Notes: generated from the sequence alone by a model not told the origin. Counted from the first letter of the stretch, positions 1-8,318 are shown. The stretch: DNA of 64,000 nucleotides from Romboutsia sedimentorum (GCF_030131845.1 NZ_JASKYM010000001.1:966557-1030556); one strand, 5' to 3'. Numbers and translations: made by a program.

Positions 1-832
1 TAGTTTCAATGATAGCTTTTACTGCTCCATAGCAACATACTCTGTCATCATGACCATAAGCTAGAACCATTGATCTATCAAATCCTAAATCACGAGCACG
101 TCCAGCTGGAATAATCTCTATTTCAGCACTTAAGAAATCTTCTTCTACCATACCGTATTTATCATTTAATATTTTTAATATATTTTGTTCAATAGCTTCT
201 TTGTCTTCACCTTCTAGCGGCATATGACCTATTAGTATATTTAATCCTTCTCCAGTTATACCATCTGCAAGTTTCTTTTGCATTTGATCTCCTGAAAGAT
301 GAACTAATAAATCAGTTATACAAAATACTGGATCAGTTTCATCTTCTCCAATGCAAATATCTACTTTTTTACCATCGGTTAGTATAACTACTCCATGTAT
401 AGCAAGTGGTGTTGCTGTCCATTGATATTTTTTTATACCACCATAATAATGAGTTTTGAAAAATCCTAAATTAGCTTCTTGGTATAAAGGATTAGGCTTT
501 AAATCAATTCTTGGTGCATCTAAATGTCCACCTACAACCTTCATTCCTTTTTCTAATGAATTTTTCCCCATTATAAATAAAGCTACTGCCTTATCTTTAT
601 TTACTGCATAAATTTTATCTCCAGCACCTACACTACCCTTTTCCATTACTTCTTCTATTGATATGTATCCATTTTCCTTAGCTATTTTTACTACTTCTCT
701 ACATGAAGTTCTTTCAGTTTTACCACTATCTAAAAAGTTCATGTATCCTTTAGAATAAGATGTAATGTCATCTAACTTATTGTTTTCTCTTTCTACTTCC
801 CATGCATTTTTAAATTCATGCTTTAATTCCAT
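1..832 (-). CDS. M18-family aminopeptidase, N-terminal part (runs off the left edge)
   Basis: I translated this myself from an ATG at 830-832; the frame stays open to the window edge, giving about 277 residues. It contains GGHLDAPRIDLK, the metal-binding signature region of M18 zinc aminopeptidases, near residue 100, and later a GHDDRVCCYGAV stretch typical of the same family. The family cuts N-terminal residues from peptides in the cytoplasm with a two-metal centre. A GGAGG ribosome site lies six bases before the start. The C-terminal third, with the remaining metal ligands, is outside the window. The family call is firm; the substrate preference cannot be told. Confidence 0.9.
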   Translation of the reverse strand, partial: MELKHEFKNAWEVERENNKLDDITSYSKGYMNFLDSGKTERTSCREVVKIAKENGYISIEEVMEKGSVGAGDKIYAVNKDKAVALFIMGKNSLEKGMKVVGGHLDAPRIDLKPNPLYQEANLGFFKTHYYGGIKKYQWTATPLAIHGVVILTDGKKVDICIGEDETDPVFCITDLLVHLSGDQMQKKLADGITGEGLNILIGHMPLEGEDKEAIEQNILKILNDKYGMVEEDFLSAEIEIIPAGRARDLGFDRSMVLAYGHDDRVCCYGAVKAIIET

Positions 833-905
833 AATAAGCCTCCTAAGTTTATATTATATTTAAATATTAAGTTATTTAAATTTAATTAACTTAATATATT
901 CTTAA

Positions 906-1148
906 TTACTTATTGTCTTTATTATTGTCTTCATTGTTGTTTTCTTTATTATTTTTCATATATTCGTCATATTCCTCTGGCGAAACTACTTTTACATTAT
1001 CTAATCTCGATCTAAAGTGTGCTCTAAAGTTATCTAAATACTCTTTTCTTAATCCTTCTCTTTCTTTTATTTCTGCATCACTTAATCCCTCAGCTTTATT
1101 TTTTTTAGCTAATTCATTTATTCTATCTAATTTCTTTTGATCAAACAT
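906..1148 (-). CDS. DUF896 / UPF0291 (YnzC-like) small protein
   Basis: This is an 80-residue, highly charged protein. Its first 60 residues match the helical-hairpin DUF896 family: a DQKKLDRINELAKK start, then LRKEYLDNFR and FRSRL. The tail is low-complexity Asn/Asp/Lys. Members such as Bacillus YnzC are small cytoplasmic proteins of unknown biochemical role. It lies between the aminopeptidase and the MocR regulator on the same strand, with a GGAC-type ribosome site and a hairpin just upstream (1160-1189). The family call is good; the function is unknown. Confidence 0.85.
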   Translation of the reverse strand: MFDQKKLDRINELAKKNKAEGLSDAEIKEREGLRKEYLDNFRAHFRSRLDNVKVVSPEEYDEYMKNNKENNNEDNNKDNK

Positions 1149-1159
1149 TTTAATTGTCC

Positions 1160-1189
1160 TACTTAAAATATATACGCCTATTTTAAGTA
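1160..1189 (-). terminator. Inverted repeat between the MocR gene and the DUF896 gene
   Basis: The arms TACTTAAAATA (1160-1170) and TATTTTAAGTA (1179-1189) are perfectly complementary with an 8-base loop. It sits 18 bases after the MocR stop and directly before the DUF896 ribosome site. It has no clear U-run on the minus strand, so it may be a weak terminator or a structure affecting translation of the DUF896 gene. Confidence 0.4.
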
Positions 1190-1206
1190 TTCTCCTTTCT
1201 TATTGT

Positions 1207-2658
1207 TTATAGTTTAATAAAAAAATCTTCTTTTAAATCTTTAAGTTTATTTTTATATTCTCTTAAAAATTCTTCTAAGTTATCACTTATTATAGATATT
1301 CCCTTTTCTATATCTTGTATGCTCGACTTTGCTATATTTATTCTGAAAAATCTATCATCAACTATATTATCAAAAAAATATGTTCCTGGGAGTACTGATA
1401 CTCCTTTTTCTAATAAAAATCTAGTAAAGTCATAAGATGAATATCCTCGGGGTAGTTCTAAAAAGAAGTTTATCCCCCCATTACTTTGTCTTACTTTTAG
1501 TTTATCACTTAACTTTGCATTAATTAAGTTTTTTGTAAATTTATATTTTTGAGTATAAATTTTTTCTACACTTTCTAAGTAATTATTCCAGTTAAAGTAC
1601 TCCATATAATAATACATTGATCTTTGAATAAGCCCTGGTGTTGATATATCTGATGAATGTTTTGCCAATAATACCTTTTTTAATAATTCACTAGGTATGT
1701 CTACAATTCCTATTCTAAGGCCTGGCATTAAAATTTTAGAAAAACTTTTTATATATATTACTCTATTTTTATCATCATAGCTTTTTAGAGGTTTATTGTC
1801 ATGTGAATCAAACTTAAAATCACTTATAAAATCATCTTCTACTATATAAAAATCATACTTCTCCGCTAGTTCTATTAATTTTTTCTTTTTATATGTAGAA
1901 TAAGATATTCCTGTAGGATTTTGAAAATTAGGCATTGTATATATTAATCTAGGTTTTATTTTTTCAAGTTTTAACTTTAATATGCCTATATCAATACCAT
2001 CATCAAGCATAGGAATCGATACTATTTTTGCACCTCTACTTTTAAATACTTCTATTGCACCGCTATACGTTGGCTCTTCTACAAATACAACATCACAATA
2101 ATTTATAAGCCCTTTACAAACAATATCAATTCCTTGTTGTGCCCCAGATATCACCTGAATGTTTTCTTTAGTAGTCTTTATACCTTTATCTTGAAGATGA
2201 TAAACTATTTTTTGCCTTAAGTCCTCTGACCCAAGTCCTTCATCATATTCAAATATAGAGCTTCCATCTTTTGATAATGCCATATTTACTGCACTTTTAA
2301 AATCTTCTATTGGAAATATTTCAGTTGAAGGATTTCCACTCTCAAAATTTATAACTCCATCTTTTTTAACTATAATTTCATCTTTACTAGTTTTAATCAT
2401 AGACACGAAGGTTCCACTTCCTACAGTTTTATATACGTATCCTTCATTTTCTAATAACTCATATACTTTCACAATTGTAGTGTTATTTACTCCTATATGC
2501 TGAGCTAACTTTCTTATTGGAGGCAGTTTTTCATTTTCTTTTATTTGTTTTTCAACTATAATCTTTTTTATATGATTATAGATTTGCAGATATTTAACAG
2601 TTTCTTTATTCAACGTTATATTATATTTTTCCATTTTATCACCACTTGTACTTTTCAT
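1207..2658 (-). CDS. MocR/PdxR-type transcriptional regulator (GntR HTH fused to aminotransferase fold)
   Basis: This 483-residue protein has an N-terminal GntR winged helix (about residues 20-85, including LPPIRKLAQHIGVNNTTIVKVYELLE). It is followed by a class-I aminotransferase-like domain with the PLP-lysine region YIKSFSKILMPGLRIG near residue 305. MocR proteins use PLP or an amino-acid adduct as effector and usually control nearby amino-acid or vitamin genes. It is divergent from the histidinol phosphatase at 2744, a possible target. Two starts are possible: 2658 has AAGGA before it, and the in-frame ATG at 2634 has GGTGA. The true target is not visible. Confidence 0.88.
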   Translation of the reverse strand: MKSTSGDKMEKYNITLNKETVKYLQIYNHIKKIIVEKQIKENEKLPPIRKLAQHIGVNNTTIVKVYELLENEGYVYKTVGSGTFVSMIKTSKDEIIVKKDGVINFESGNPSTEIFPIEDFKSAVNMALSKDGSSIFEYDEGLGSEDLRQKIVYHLQDKGIKTTKENIQVISGAQQGIDIVCKGLINYCDVVFVEEPTYSGAIEVFKSRGAKIVSIPMLDDGIDIGILKLKLEKIKPRLIYTMPNFQNPTGISYSTYKKKKLIELAEKYDFYIVEDDFISDFKFDSHDNKPLKSYDDKNRVIYIKSFSKILMPGLRIGIVDIPSELLKKVLLAKHSSDISTPGLIQRSMYYYMEYFNWNNYLESVEKIYTQKYKFTKNLINAKLSDKLKVRQSNGGINFFLELPRGYSSYDFTRFLLEKGVSVLPGTYFFDNIVDDRFFRINIAKSSIQDIEKGISIISDNLEEFLREYKNKLKDLKEDFFIKL

Positions 2659-2743
2659 TAATTCCTTGATGGTTATATTTATATTTGCTAATATGTAGTA
2701 TGTATATATAATACCAAAATTTTAATAAAAAGGGGAACTATTT

Positions 2744-3538
2744 ATGTTTTATGACTATCACATGCACTCTAATTTTTCCAATGACAGTAAAACTGACATG
2801 GAGGATATGATAAAAAGATCCATAGATTTAGGACTTAGAGAAATTTGTTTTACAGATCATGTAGATTATGACCTAGATACCGATTTTGATTGGGGTATTG
2901 ATTACGATAAGTATTTTGAAAAACTTGACTTCTTGCAAAATAAATACAAAGATAAAATTTCAATAAAAAAAGGAATTGAGTTAGGGCTTCAAAAACAAAT
3001 AACCGATAAATGTAGTGAAGATGCACATAAATATCCATTTGATTTTATAATATGTTCTATTCACGCTATAAACAAATCGGATTTGTACTTAGGTGAGTTT
3101 TTCAAAGGTAAAACTCAACACGAAGCTTATGAAGCTTATTTTAATGAACTTTATACAGTTGTAAAAAAATATAAAGATTATTCTATTTTAGGTCACCTAG
3201 ATTTAATCAAACGCTATGGTAACTACGATAATCTACTTAAAGATAGCTTATTTTCAGATATAATTGAAGAAATATTAAAACAAGCTATCTATGATGGTAA
3301 GGGTATTGAACTAAATACATCTTGCTATCGATATAATCTTCCTGATTTAACACCATCTAGACAAATTCTTAATATGTATAAAGATTTAGGTGGAGAAATA
3401 ATAACTACAGGATCAGATTCTCACAATCCATCTCAGGTCGCATATCAATTTGACTATATTTATTCTTACTTAAAAAATAGTGGGTTTAAGTATGTATGTA
3501 AATTTAACAAAATGAAACCAGAATTTATAAAGATATAA
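2744..3538 (+). CDS. hisK: Histidinol-phosphatase, PHP family
   Basis: This is a 264-residue PHP-domain phosphoesterase. The first metal ligands are in DYHMHSNFS (H6, H8). Further ligands lie in FTDHVDYD, in FIICSIHAI, in ILGHLDLIKRYG, and in the C-terminal TGSDSHNPSQV. The length and motif set fit the monofunctional HisK/HisJ histidinol-phosphatases, which act in the penultimate steps of histidine synthesis. No other his biosynthetic gene is present here, so it is an orphan, and a different phosphoester substrate is possible. The ribosome site is GGGGA. It is divergent from the MocR regulator. Confidence 0.82.
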   Translation: MFYDYHMHSNFSNDSKTDMEDMIKRSIDLGLREICFTDHVDYDLDTDFDWGIDYDKYFEKLDFLQNKYKDKISIKKGIELGLQKQITDKCSEDAHKYPFDFIICSIHAINKSDLYLGEFFKGKTQHEAYEAYFNELYTVVKKYKDYSILGHLDLIKRYGNYDNLLKDSLFSDIIEEILKQAIYDGKGIELNTSCYRYNLPDLTPSRQILNMYKDLGGEIITTGSDSHNPSQVAYQFDYIYSYLKNSGFKYVCKFNKMKPEFIKI

Positions 3539-3546
3539 TTATTTTT

Positions 3547-3584
3547 TCACCCCCTTATGAATATATTTAAACATAAGGGGGTGA
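3547..3584 (+). promoter_or_regulatory. Perfect 13-bp hairpin holding the ribosome site of the flippase gene
   Basis: TCACCCCCTTATG (3547-3559) and CATAAGGGGGTGA (3572-3584) are exact reverse complements around a 12-base A/T loop. The right arm is the Shine-Dalgarno sequence for the TTG start at 3589. There is no U-run after the stem on the plus strand, so it is a poor terminator. When folded it would hide the ribosome site. It lies 8 bases after the hisK stop. Confidence 0.6.
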
Positions 3585-3588
3585 TTTA

Positions 3589-4914
3589 TTGAAAATTCCC
3601 AACCTTGTATTTTCTACTATAATTTTATTTTTGTCTAATTTAATAGTAAGAGTACTTGGATTTATATATAAAATATTTTTATCTAAAGTTATAGGAGAAG
3701 CAGGTCTTGGGGTATATCACATTCTTTTTAATTTTTTAATGATTTGCTTGGCTTTAACTACAACTGGTATTCCTACTACACTTAGTTGCCTTGTAGCAAA
3801 CAAAAAGGCTTTAAATGACAAGCATAGTAGCAATGTATTTTTTATTTCTACTTTATATGTAGCTTTTTTTATTTCTTTAGTTATATCACTATTTATTGGT
3901 TTTAATTCTAGTTATTTATCAATCAAACTGTTAAAGCATAATAATTTGACTCTTTTTATACTGGCAATATGTCCTGCTATAGTTGTAATAACCATATCTA
4001 ATGTCTTAAGAGGTTATTACTATGGACTTAAGGATGTAGTAGTACCTGCTATAGGTCAACTTTTAGAACAGTTAAGTAGAATTATATTTGTATTTTTAAT
4101 TATTATGTATGTAAATAATAAATCTATGAACTGCTATATTGCTCTTTTGGGTATCTCAATTGGTGAAGCCGTAAATATATTATTTATAAGCGCTTGTTTA
4201 TATAGAAATTCTAATTTACATAATAACTATACAATAAAAATAAAAGACTTTTATAGTGCATCTATAGAGACAATAAAAATGTCTATACCTATAACCTGTA
4301 ATCGCATGTCTAATATATTGCTTCATTCAATTAGTTCTATGATAGTTCCATCTCGGCTAGTCTTATGTGGGCTTAGTTATAGCCAAGCTTTGGGTATGTA
4401 TGGAGTTATAAGTGGTATGGTTATGCCTTTTATTTTTCTACCTTTTACTTTAGGTTCAGCTTTAGTTGTTAATTTAATACCTAGTATTTCTCAAGAGATG
4501 TCCTTAGGTAGATATAAAATAGTCATAAAAAAGGTTAACTATGCTTTACTGCTTACTTTTTTTGTTGGAGCTATATCTTCTTTATTTTTTTATATTTTGG
4601 GAGATAAATTGTGCTTAATTATATTTGATAATGCTCTAGCTGGAACTTATTTAAAGGCAATGTTTTTAGTTCCTTTATTTATGTCTTTAAATCAAACATT
4701 ATCAGGAATACTACATTCAATAAGAAAAGAAGTAACATCTAGTATAATTACAATTACTACTATGCTTATTCAGTTAATATTAATATATTTCTTAATCCCA
4801 ATTCCAAGCATAAATATCTATGCTTATATCTATACTGTTACAATAGTTTCATTTTTTACATGTTTACTACATATCATAGTTCTTGTTAAAGCTTTGAAAG
4901 CTTTTAAACATTAG
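3589..4914 (+). CDS. SpoVB-like polysaccharide flippase (MOP/MATE superfamily membrane protein)
   Basis: This 441-residue protein has about 12-14 hydrophobic segments. Its N-terminus (LSNLIVRVLGFIYKIFLSKVIG, then GLGVYHI) is typical of the SpoVB/MviN-like lipid-linked oligosaccharide flippases. Family members move lipid-linked saccharides such as lipid II across the membrane, and SpoVB acts in spore cortex synthesis. The start is TTG at 3589, chosen because a strong AAGGGGGTGA ribosome site lies just upstream; that site is within a hairpin. It follows hisK by 50 bases and precedes an unknown gene by 12 bases, so the latter is probably cotranscribed. Whether it is the sporulation flippase itself or a paralogue is open. 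Confidence 0.82.
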   Translation: MKIPNLVFSTIILFLSNLIVRVLGFIYKIFLSKVIGEAGLGVYHILFNFLMICLALTTTGIPTTLSCLVANKKALNDKHSSNVFFISTLYVAFFISLVISLFIGFNSSYLSIKLLKHNNLTLFILAICPAIVVITISNVLRGYYYGLKDVVVPAIGQLLEQLSRIIFVFLIIMYVNNKSMNCYIALLGISIGEAVNILFISACLYRNSNLHNNYTIKIKDFYSASIETIKMSIPITCNRMSNILLHSISSMIVPSRLVLCGLSYSQALGMYGVISGMVMPFIFLPFTLGSALVVNLIPSISQEMSLGRYKIVIKKVNYALLLTFFVGAISSLFFYILGDKLCLIIFDNALAGTYLKAMFLVPLFMSLNQTLSGILHSIRKEVTSSIITITTMLIQLILIYFLIPIPSINIYAYIYTVTIVSFFTCLLHIIVLVKALKAFKH

Positions 4915-4926
4915 GAGGATAAAATT

Positions 4927-5550
4927 ATGAATAATAAAAATATAAAACCTTTTTATATATACACAGATAAGCGTTGTCTATATATAAAAAATATAAATGA
5001 ACAGACAGAGAAGCTAGCAAATAATATATTTTCATACTCTGCAAATATTGATGATAATGAAAATATACATATATGTGGCTTAGATAGTCATGGCAAATTG
5101 ACTCATTTCTTTAATACTGATGGTCATTGGCGAAAAAAAGTTATCATAAAAGTCTTTAATAGTATAAAAAATATTAAAGATATGAGGTTATATATTATCA
5201 ATGATTTTTTAAATGTATTTATTGTTGAAAAGTATCCTATATCTGATAATTTATATAAAGTTTCTCATTTTAATTTTAATCCATCTAATTATAAAATTTC
5301 TAGATATACAATAAATAATATTTATAAAGGAAATGAATATATTTATAAATTAAATATTGATGAAATGTCAAATATCATATTTGAATATAACATTTCAAAT
5401 ACTATATCTAGAAATACTACTGAAAACAAAATTGTATTTGATAGTATTTCTAGATTATGGTCAAATCCAAATACTTTAAATAATGAATCTAGTTTTGATA
5501 TAAAAAGTGATATATTTAAGTATTGCTCTAGCATAAAGTATAAACTCTAA
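4927..5550 (+). CDS. Unknown Asn/Tyr-rich protein, related to the protein at 7045
   Basis: This 207-residue protein has no signal peptide and no membrane segment. It is rich in Asn, Ile, Tyr and Lys and appears to be mostly beta-strand. Its THFFNTDGHWRKKVI stretch (about residues 50-65) resembles LFHHYRHDGVWLENKI in the 337-residue protein at 7045-8058, suggesting the two share an N-terminal fold. It has no Asp-box. A good AGGAGG ribosome site lies 8 bases before ATG, and the gene is 12 bases after the flippase, so it is likely in the same transcript. A terminator follows at 5580. I do not recognise the family. Confidence 0.7.
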   Translation: MNNKNIKPFYIYTDKRCLYIKNINEQTEKLANNIFSYSANIDDNENIHICGLDSHGKLTHFFNTDGHWRKKVIIKVFNSIKNIKDMRLYIINDFLNVFIVEKYPISDNLYKVSHFNFNPSNYKISRYTINNIYKGNEYIYKLNIDEMSNIIFEYNISNTISRNTTENKIVFDSISRLWSNPNTLNNESSFDIKSDIFKYCSSIKYKL

Positions 5551-5579
5551 ACTATTTAATATAATTTAAAATAACACTA

Positions 5580-5609
5580 AAAAGGCTATCAAAATATTGA
5601 TAGCCTTTT
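5580..5609. terminator. Bidirectional intrinsic terminator
   Basis: The 13-bp arms AAAAGGCTATCAA (5580-5592) and TTGATAGCCTTTT (5597-5609) have a 4-base loop. The A/T ends give a U-run in both directions, so it can end the plus-strand flippase operon and the minus-strand cysteine-rich gene. Confidence 0.88.
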
Positions 5610-5620
5610 AGCTTACTTAA

Positions 5621-6862
5621 TTATCTGCTGCATCCACAGCCTCCATTATGATTATTATCTGCATCATTTTTAGGTCCACATGTTTTAAAATCACATACTT
5701 TATTAAAAGTATCTACTAATCTTGGTTTAACTGGATCAGATGATCCTAAAACTACTATTTGCTCGTTTATTAAAGTACTAACTACACATTGTAAGCATAA
5801 TACTAAATCTATATCGTTTGGTATGCATAAATCATAATAGCTCTCACATGGATCATCATCTACGCATTTTAAAATTGCCTTACCTATGCAGTCTACTGTT
5901 AAATCAGTTTGGAAATCTTGTCTTAATGTAGCACTTCTTCCATCTGCTGGTAAACATATAGGTGCTGATAATGTATTGAATATAAATTCAACATCTTCAC
6001 ATCTTCTTGTTTGACCACCTAAGCCTCTAACTGCTGGATATGCAAATACTGTAATTTCTGTACATCCACATTTACCTCTTAATTCTAATACTAAATCTTC
6101 TACTGTTACAGTTAAACCTCTTTGTTTGTACACTACATTTTTTCCTTTTCCTTGATTACAACATTTAATATTTTTTTCTCCACATACTGCATATTCAAAA
6201 TTAGTTTCACATGGTCTACCAACTTCTGGGTCTAATGGTTGTAAATCATAATCTTCTAGTGTAGTACATCCTGGGTCTATTACTACGCCACTATAGTTCA
6301 TGCATATTTTTTCTATAGTAACATTCACTTGACCTGATCTAGGGATACGTCCTCTTACTTCAACTACATCATACTCAAAGCTTAATGCTTCTCCATTTGG
6401 AGCTATTGCATCTGTAAATGTTTGGAACATCATAGTATCAAATACTCTGTTTGCTTCGATTGCAAATGGTACACTATTTGCTGTTGAGAATTTTGGTGCT
6501 ACTAGAGGATTCCCACATTCTGGTCCACATTTTTTATTATCTACACAATCTTTTTCTTCAGCTTCACATGGCTCACATTTTGGTTTTGTATTGCATCCAC
6601 AGTTATTATGATGATTTGTATTGCATCCACAATCACAGTCGCAATCACAATCATTATGGTTTGTATTACATCCATTATTATGATTTGTATTGCATCCATT
6701 GTTATTGTTATTGCTACATTGTGATTTTTGTTTAGATCCGCAACCCCTGTTTAACTCATCATATTCTTCTTCTTCATGTTTTTCTTGTTCAATTACATTA
6801 TTATCCATTTGTTTATTTTGATGATTTGCTATTCTTTTTTTATTTTTTTTAAGATCTTGCAT
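5621..6862 (-). CDS. Cysteine-rich, probably spore coat or exosporium protein
   Basis: This 413-residue protein starts with a charged leader. It is followed by a low-complexity region (about residues 40-105) of CNTNH and CDCDC repeats and a CEPCEAEEKDC cluster. A longer domain (about 120-400) mixes beta-strand-like sequence with many single cysteines and ends in GGCGCSR. There is no signal peptide. Such Cys-dense cytoplasmic proteins in Clostridia are commonly spore coat or exosporium components cross-linked by disulfides or metal; that role here is inference. The promoter region carries AC-17 bp-CATAGTAT and a GGCT/AGCC hairpin like those of the miniprotein genes near 20 kb. The ribosome site is GGGGAGG. 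Confidence 0.72.
   Translation of the reverse strand: MQDLKKNKKRIANHQNKQMDNNVIEQEKHEEEEYDELNRGCGSKQKSQCSNNNNNGCNTNHNNGCNTNHNDCDCDCDCGCNTNHHNNCGCNTKPKCEPCEAEEKDCVDNKKCGPECGNPLVAPKFSTANSVPFAIEANRVFDTMMFQTFTDAIAPNGEALSFEYDVVEVRGRIPRSGQVNVTIEKICMNYSGVVIDPGCTTLEDYDLQPLDPEVGRPCETNFEYAVCGEKNIKCCNQGKGKNVVYKQRGLTVTVEDLVLELRGKCGCTEITVFAYPAVRGLGGQTRRCEDVEFIFNTLSAPICLPADGRSATLRQDFQTDLTVDCIGKAILKCVDDDPCESYYDLCIPNDIDLVLCLQCVVSTLINEQIVVLGSSDPVKPRLVDTFNKVCDFKTCGPKNDADNNHNGGCGCSR
6590..6725 (-). repeat. Degenerate coding repeats (CNTNH / CDCDC units)
   Basis: This stretch of the cysteine-rich gene repeats a roughly 24-30 base unit encoding C-N-T-N-H-N-N-G or C-D-C-D. Several units are near identical, for example TTTGTATTGCATCC in plus-strand reading. 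Such repeats can change number by slippage or recombination. Confidence 0.7.
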
Positions 6863-6904
6863 ATCTCATTGTCCTCCCCTTAAATGAATTCTTATATGTG
6901 TCTT

Positions 6905-6951
6905 GGCTTTTTCTAGCCTAATTAATACTATGCACTTAAATTAAGATTTGT
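6905..6951 (-). promoter_or_regulatory. Candidate sigma-K-like promoter and leader hairpin of the cysteine-rich gene
   Basis: On the minus strand, AC (6951-6950) is followed after 17 bp by CATAGTAT (6932-6925). A short hairpin then forms from GGCT and AGCC arms (6905-6918). The mother-cell late sigma factor K recognises AC-N16/17-CATAnnnTA in Bacillus. The match is suggestive only, because the region is very AT-rich. Confidence 0.4.
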
Positions 6952-7044
6952 TACTTACTTGTACTTTGCTTTAATGCAAAATAGAATATATTTTTTTAAA
7001 ATTAATATATATTTACTACAAACAATTTTATAAGGAGGATATAT

Positions 7045-8058
7045 ATGAGTTTTATTAATAACTGTTCTACAATTATTAGACGTTCAACTAAAGATATGTT
7101 TAATTTTTATTTAGATGAAAAGCTTTGTTATGACTATTTTAATCAAGAAGGTAGTTTGATTTTTTCTACTTCAATAATTGATTCACCTCTTGATTTTACT
7201 ACTTCTTATTTTTCCTTAGACGAGAATGATTCTTTGTATGGAGTATATACGGATAATGTATTAAAACTACTTGAAATTCCTAAAGGAAGTAGTGATTTTA
7301 TTCAAAGAAATATTCTTACTTATAATTATGAAAATTTTAATATTGTATTTCCTTATATCAAAAAAATTAATGATGATCTTCATATTTTTTATTATGTATA
7401 TAACAATACTGCAACTAATGAGTGTGCTTTGTTCCATCATTATCGTCATGACGGTGTATGGTTAGAAAATAAAATAGACTTTATTAATCATGTCGTTTTA
7501 GATAACTTCACTGTGTTGTGGGTTCAACATTCTCCTATTGTTTTTTATTTTAATTTAGTTAATGGATGTGAAGAAATATTCTCATCTATGTTTAATTTAA
7601 ATACTTTAACTTGGTCTAGACCTATCCAAATAACTAATTCAAATAAAAGTAAAATTTATTTATCCGTACTAAAAGATAGTATGAATTTTTATCACTTAAC
7701 CTTCTGCGAAAATATAGATAATGGATACGCCGTAAAATATATAAATGGATATTTAATGGATGATAAACTAGATTTAGGTGTTTCTACTTATATAACTGGA
7801 CCATCTACTTGCATGTATCCTAGTTTAATAAAAAATGATTCTTCCTTATATTTGATGTGGATTAATTATAATAGGTTAAATACTTCAATATCTACTGACT
7901 TTGGTAAAACATGGAGTGAACATATTGTAGATGAATTTAGTATAGAAGAAGACTTTACTAGAGCAAAGTTTGTATCTAACTACAAAGATGATTTGCCTTA
8001 TAACTCTACGTCTTTATTTACAACATGTAATGATGTTGGAATATTAGGTTTTAATTAA
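7045..8058 (+). CDS. Unknown beta-propeller-like protein with an Asp-box
   Basis: This 337-residue protein has no signal peptide or membrane span and is rich in aromatic residues and predicted beta-strand. Residues 283-290 read STDFGKTW, an exact fit to the Asp-box (S/T-x-D-x-G-x-x-W) found in sialidase-type beta-propellers. The only such box seen makes a partial or diverged propeller likely. The HHYRHDGVW region near residue 132 resembles a stretch of the 207-residue protein at 4927. It is divergent from the cysteine-rich gene. The ribosome site is AAGGAGG. A role at the spore surface is inferred from the neighbour only. Confidence 0.7.
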   Translation: MSFINNCSTIIRRSTKDMFNFYLDEKLCYDYFNQEGSLIFSTSIIDSPLDFTTSYFSLDENDSLYGVYTDNVLKLLEIPKGSSDFIQRNILTYNYENFNIVFPYIKKINDDLHIFYYVYNNTATNECALFHHYRHDGVWLENKIDFINHVVLDNFTVLWVQHSPIVFYFNLVNGCEEIFSSMFNLNTLTWSRPIQITNSNKSKIYLSVLKDSMNFYHLTFCENIDNGYAVKYINGYLMDDKLDLGVSTYITGPSTCMYPSLIKNDSSLYLMWINYNRLNTSISTDFGKTWSEHIVDEFSIEEDFTRAKFVSNYKDDLPYNSTSLFTTCNDVGILGFN

Positions 8059-8089
8059 AAAAAGTGTTGCTAAATTTAGCAACACTTTT
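8057..8089. terminator. Bidirectional terminator shared by the Asp-box gene and the ncRNA
   Basis: AAAAGTGTTGCTAAA and TTTAGCAACACTTTT form a perfect palindrome with T-runs on both sides (seven on the minus strand, four on the plus). It overlaps the stop codon of the plus-strand gene and ends the minus-strand RNA. Confidence 0.9.
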
Positions 8090-8283
8090 CTTATAAAAAA
8101 TCCCAAAACACCGGTGGCTCACGTAAATTCAGACCCGAGATACTCCCAGGTGGGTGACCTGCTAATAATTTTTAACTTCCTATAAAAATGTATAGGCATG
8201 TTATCGATTATTAAACTCAGTCTCCCGAACAACATTTGTCGGTTGAATTTAAATAAGCCTTGTCGTATGTTTCAGGATTTCAT
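8057..8283 (-). ncRNA. Structured non-coding RNA, 6S RNA candidate
   Basis: No protein fits here, yet the minus strand has a gene-like layout: a TATAAT at 8295-8290, about 190 transcribed bases, then a strong terminator. The transcript folds as one long rod. Its ends pair (AAATCC-TGAAACA near 8280-8268 with TGTTTT-GGGATTT near 8110-8098). An inner AAATTCA/TGAATTT stem follows, then ACCGA with TCGGGT and TAATAAT with ATTATTA. It closes in a CCTATA/TATAGG apical hairpin. A closing stem, an open middle and a long rod of about 190 nt match 6S RNA, which binds RNA polymerase. The sequence motifs are not decisive; another conserved clostridial RNA such as raiA is possible. Confidence 0.5.
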
Positions 8284-8289
8284 ATTCTT

Positions 8290-8318
8290 ATTATATAATA
8301 AAACTAAATATTTTTAAA
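8290..8318 (-). promoter_or_regulatory. Promoter of the structured RNA
   Basis: A perfect TATAAT -10 lies at 8295-8290 on the minus strand. TTTAAA stands as a weak -35 at 8318-8313, 17 bp away. Predicted transcription start is near 8283, just before the closing stem of the RNA. Confidence 0.6.

Noticed and set aside
6590..6725. Short repeats as a CRISPR-like array
   Set aside because: The units are in frame within a coding region, degenerate, and lack unique spacers of constant length.
6451..6735. Plus-strand open frame opposite the cysteine-rich gene
   Set aside because: It is an antisense shadow rich in His/Tyr/Leu produced by the CNTNH repeats, with no ribosome site.
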